A stretch of 15,360 nt of DNA, taken from Candidatus Methanoplasma sp. Its GTDB lineage: Archaea > Thermoplasmatota > Thermoplasmata > Methanomassiliicoccales > Methanomethylophilaceae. Of the stretch, positions 14,171 through 15,360 are shown piece by piece. A program made the translations under genes and the position numbers. Location of the stretch: NCBI GenBank assembly GCA_031256615.1, contig JAIRQG010000137.1:1-15360 (forward strand), given 5' to 3'. How positions within the stretch are numbered: position 1 is the first letter of the stretch; each line of letters opens with the position of its first letter. Under the pieces are notes generated by a model that was given only the letters and a program-made list of their open reading frames with translations, was not told the origin of the DNA and did no database searches.

Positions 14171-15156
14171 TAAAAGACCCGAACACACTGCCTGACAGAT
14201 GGGGCAAAAGACCGTCGGACCGCTCGGTCGGCGAACTTCTTAATGCGGGAGTGGTAGCTCTAGATAAGCCCTCCGGCCCTACTTCTCATCAGGTCACGGC
14301 ATGGGTAAGGAACGCTCTTCATGCAGAGAGCATAAGCCACGGGGGAACGCTTGACCCGTATGTAAGCGGGGTCCTCCCTATCTGTTTGGGCAAAGCCGTC
14401 AGGCTGACGGATATAGTCCTGTCTTCTGATAAAGAGTATGTCTGTCTTATGAGGCTCCACAAGGACATCGATGAAAAAAAGATAATCAAAGTGATGGAGA
14501 AATTCGTCGGCAAGATATACCAGCTGCCGCCGGTAAGGTCCGCGGTCAAGAGGCAGCTGAGGATAAGGACGATAGATAAGCTGGAGATCCTCGAGATAAA
14601 CGGGCGCGAGGTCCTTTTCAAAGTGTCATGCGATGCAGGCACTTATATTCGGACATTATGCACGGATGTGGGGGAGGCATTGGGATGCGGAGCGAACATG
14701 GTGGAACTGAGGCGCACGCGCTCAGGGATCATGGCGGAAGACTCTGCGGCAACTTTGCAGGATATGACGGACGCATACATCTTCTGGCAGCAGCTGGGCA
14801 GGGAGAGGTGGCTGAGAAGCATGCTCATGCCGATGGAGGTCCTCGTCGAGCCGCTGCCTAAAGTGATCGTCAAACCAACCGCTGTCGATGCGATCTGTCA
14901 CGGAGCGGATCTCAGCATAAAGGGGATACATATGCTGGACGATGACATCAGAAAGAATGCTCTGGTCGCGCTCATGACCGCAAGGGGAGAATTGATAGCT
15001 CTCGGCAAAATGACGATGTCTTCCGCAAAGGTAATGTCAACCGACCAAGGAAAAGCGGTCGATGTCGAAAGAGTGTTCATGGACAGAGGCCATTATCCGA
15101 AGATGTGGAGATTCTCCACGGACATCGAAGAACTGCAAACCGAAAGCTCCCAATGA
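14164..15156 (+). CDS. truB: tRNA/rRNA pseudouridine synthase Cbf5 (TruB family, archaeal dyskerin)
   Basis: Archaeal Cbf5, the catalytic subunit of H/ACA ribonucleoprotein particles that pseudouridylate rRNA; archaeal members can also modify U55 of tRNA. The 330 residues contain the TruB/Cbf5 catalytic motif SHGGTLDPYVSGVLPI at about 58-73, with the catalytic aspartate at 64. Other conserved blocks are VVALDKPSGPTSHQV at 30-44, YQLPPVRSAVKRQLR and SCDAGTYIRTLCTDVGEALG. The C-terminal PUA domain lies at about 237-314 (KVIVKPTAVDAICHGADLSI and VALMTARGELIALGKMTMSS). The archaeal N-terminus WGKRPSDRSVGELLNAG is present. ATG 14164 overlaps the cmk stop by 7 nt. After this gene the tightly packed operon ends. 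Confidence 0.95.
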   Translation: MLIKDPNTLPDRWGKRPSDRSVGELLNAGVVALDKPSGPTSHQVTAWVRNALHAESISHGGTLDPYVSGVLPICLGKAVRLTDIVLSSDKEYVCLMRLHKDIDEKKIIKVMEKFVGKIYQLPPVRSAVKRQLRIRTIDKLEILEINGREVLFKVSCDAGTYIRTLCTDVGEALGCGANMVELRRTRSGIMAEDSAATLQDMTDAYIFWQQLGRERWLRSMLMPMEVLVEPLPKVIVKPTAVDAICHGADLSIKGIHMLDDDIRKNALVALMTARGELIALGKMTMSSAKVMSTDQGKAVDVERVFMDRGHYPKMWRFSTDIEELQTESSQ

Positions 15157-15225
15157 ACAGGGCGCACTAATTTCTTGAAAAGGCTTGCTTGAACGGAGAG
15201 GCGTTTACCAGGTACACGGTCAGAT
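15157..15225 (+). other. 69-nt intergenic region after truB
   Basis: The longest non-coding stretch in the window. I see no convincing U-run terminator, no clear TATA/BRE promoter and no tRNA-like or hairpin structure by eye. It marks where the tight overlaps of the operon end, so a transcription boundary here is possible but not shown. Confidence 0.4.
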
Positions 15226-15360
15226 ATGAAAATACCTATTGACGGCCGTGACATTCACTATATGATGGCAGTGTTCGGCGGTGGGGAGCAGGTATTTACG
15301 ATGGAAGGATTGGTATTGGGCGAGTTCGACCCATCCGTCGATGGTTTCTATAAGAATGTC
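15226..15360 (+). CDS. Unidentified protein, 3'-truncated by window edge
   Basis: An open frame of 45 codons from ATG 15226 runs to the last base without a stop. It begins MKIPIDGRDIHYMMAVFGGG and continues with an acidic, mildly hydrophobic stretch (FTMEGLVLGEFDPSVDGFYK). I do not recognise the family. First codon positions are rich in G and the second positions are AT-rich, a pattern that suits + strand coding. The upstream in-frame stop is at 15190-15192, and there is no other start between. ATG 15226 has no clear Shine-Dalgarno sequence; ATG 15301 has AGGT seven bases upstream and could be the true start. The opposite strand is also open over 15223-15360, with its stop at 15220-15222, so a convergent gene is a weaker alternative. 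Confidence 0.45.
   Translation, partial: MKIPIDGRDIHYMMAVFGGGEQVFTMEGLVLGEFDPSVDGFYKNV

Noticed and set aside
15223..15360. Open - strand frame at the right edge as a convergent gene
   Set aside because: Possible but less likely: G-rich first codon positions favour the + strand. Kept only as an alternative to the + strand frame.

Overview
The window is one long, single-strand archaeal ribosomal-protein super-operon (S10-spc type) that continues through secY into a short tail of RNA- and nucleotide-metabolism genes. All 28 confidently called genes lie on the + strand, from the 3' part of rpl3 at the left edge to truB/cbf5 ending at 15156, followed by a probable unidentified gene cut by the right edge. 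The domain is clearly Archaea: eukaryote/archaea-only ribosomal proteins (eS4, eL32, eL19), aIF1/SUI1, the RNase P subunit Rpp29 and a Cbf5-type pseudouridine synthase are interleaved with universal ribosomal proteins. A euryarchaeal, Thermoplasmata-like lineage is the best guess, possibly Methanomassiliicoccales. This rests on the long eL32 N-terminal extension, the missing eL34/eL14/adk genes between secY and truB, and the absence of TAG among the 28 stop codons. The lineage is an inference, not a demonstrated fact.

Layout. 1-4144 is the S10-like part: rpl3 (partial), rpl4, rpl23, rpl2, rps19, rpl22, rps3, rpl29. 4144-4697 holds the conserved archaeal insertion of aIF1 and rnp1. 4703-11379 is the spc-like part: rps17, rpl14, rpl24, rps4e, rpl5, rps14 (48 codons), rps8, rpl6, rpl32e, rpl19e, rpl18, rps5, rpl30, rpl15. 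11404-13632 is membrane insertion: secY and an EMC3/YidC-superfamily DUF106 protein. 13640-15156 is cmk and truB/cbf5. 15157-15225 is the first non-coding stretch of any size (69 nt), and a probable new reading frame starts at 15226.

The genes make components of both ribosomal subunits, start-codon selection (aIF1), tRNA 5' maturation (Rpp29), rRNA pseudouridylation (Cbf5), the SecY channel with a companion insertase, and CMP/dCMP phosphorylation. They look co-transcribed and translationally coupled. Almost every junction is either a 1-7 nt overlap (ATGA, GTGA, TAATG, TGATG) or a gap of 1-24 nt, often with the upstream TGA stop built into the downstream Shine-Dalgarno sequence (TGAGGTG). No tRNA, rRNA, CRISPR, mobile element, internal promoter or terminator was seen. 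I found no undescribed system. The points most worth a second look are the stop-in-SD junction motif, the absence of TAG stops, the compacted secY-truB segment and the unidentified 3' reading frame.
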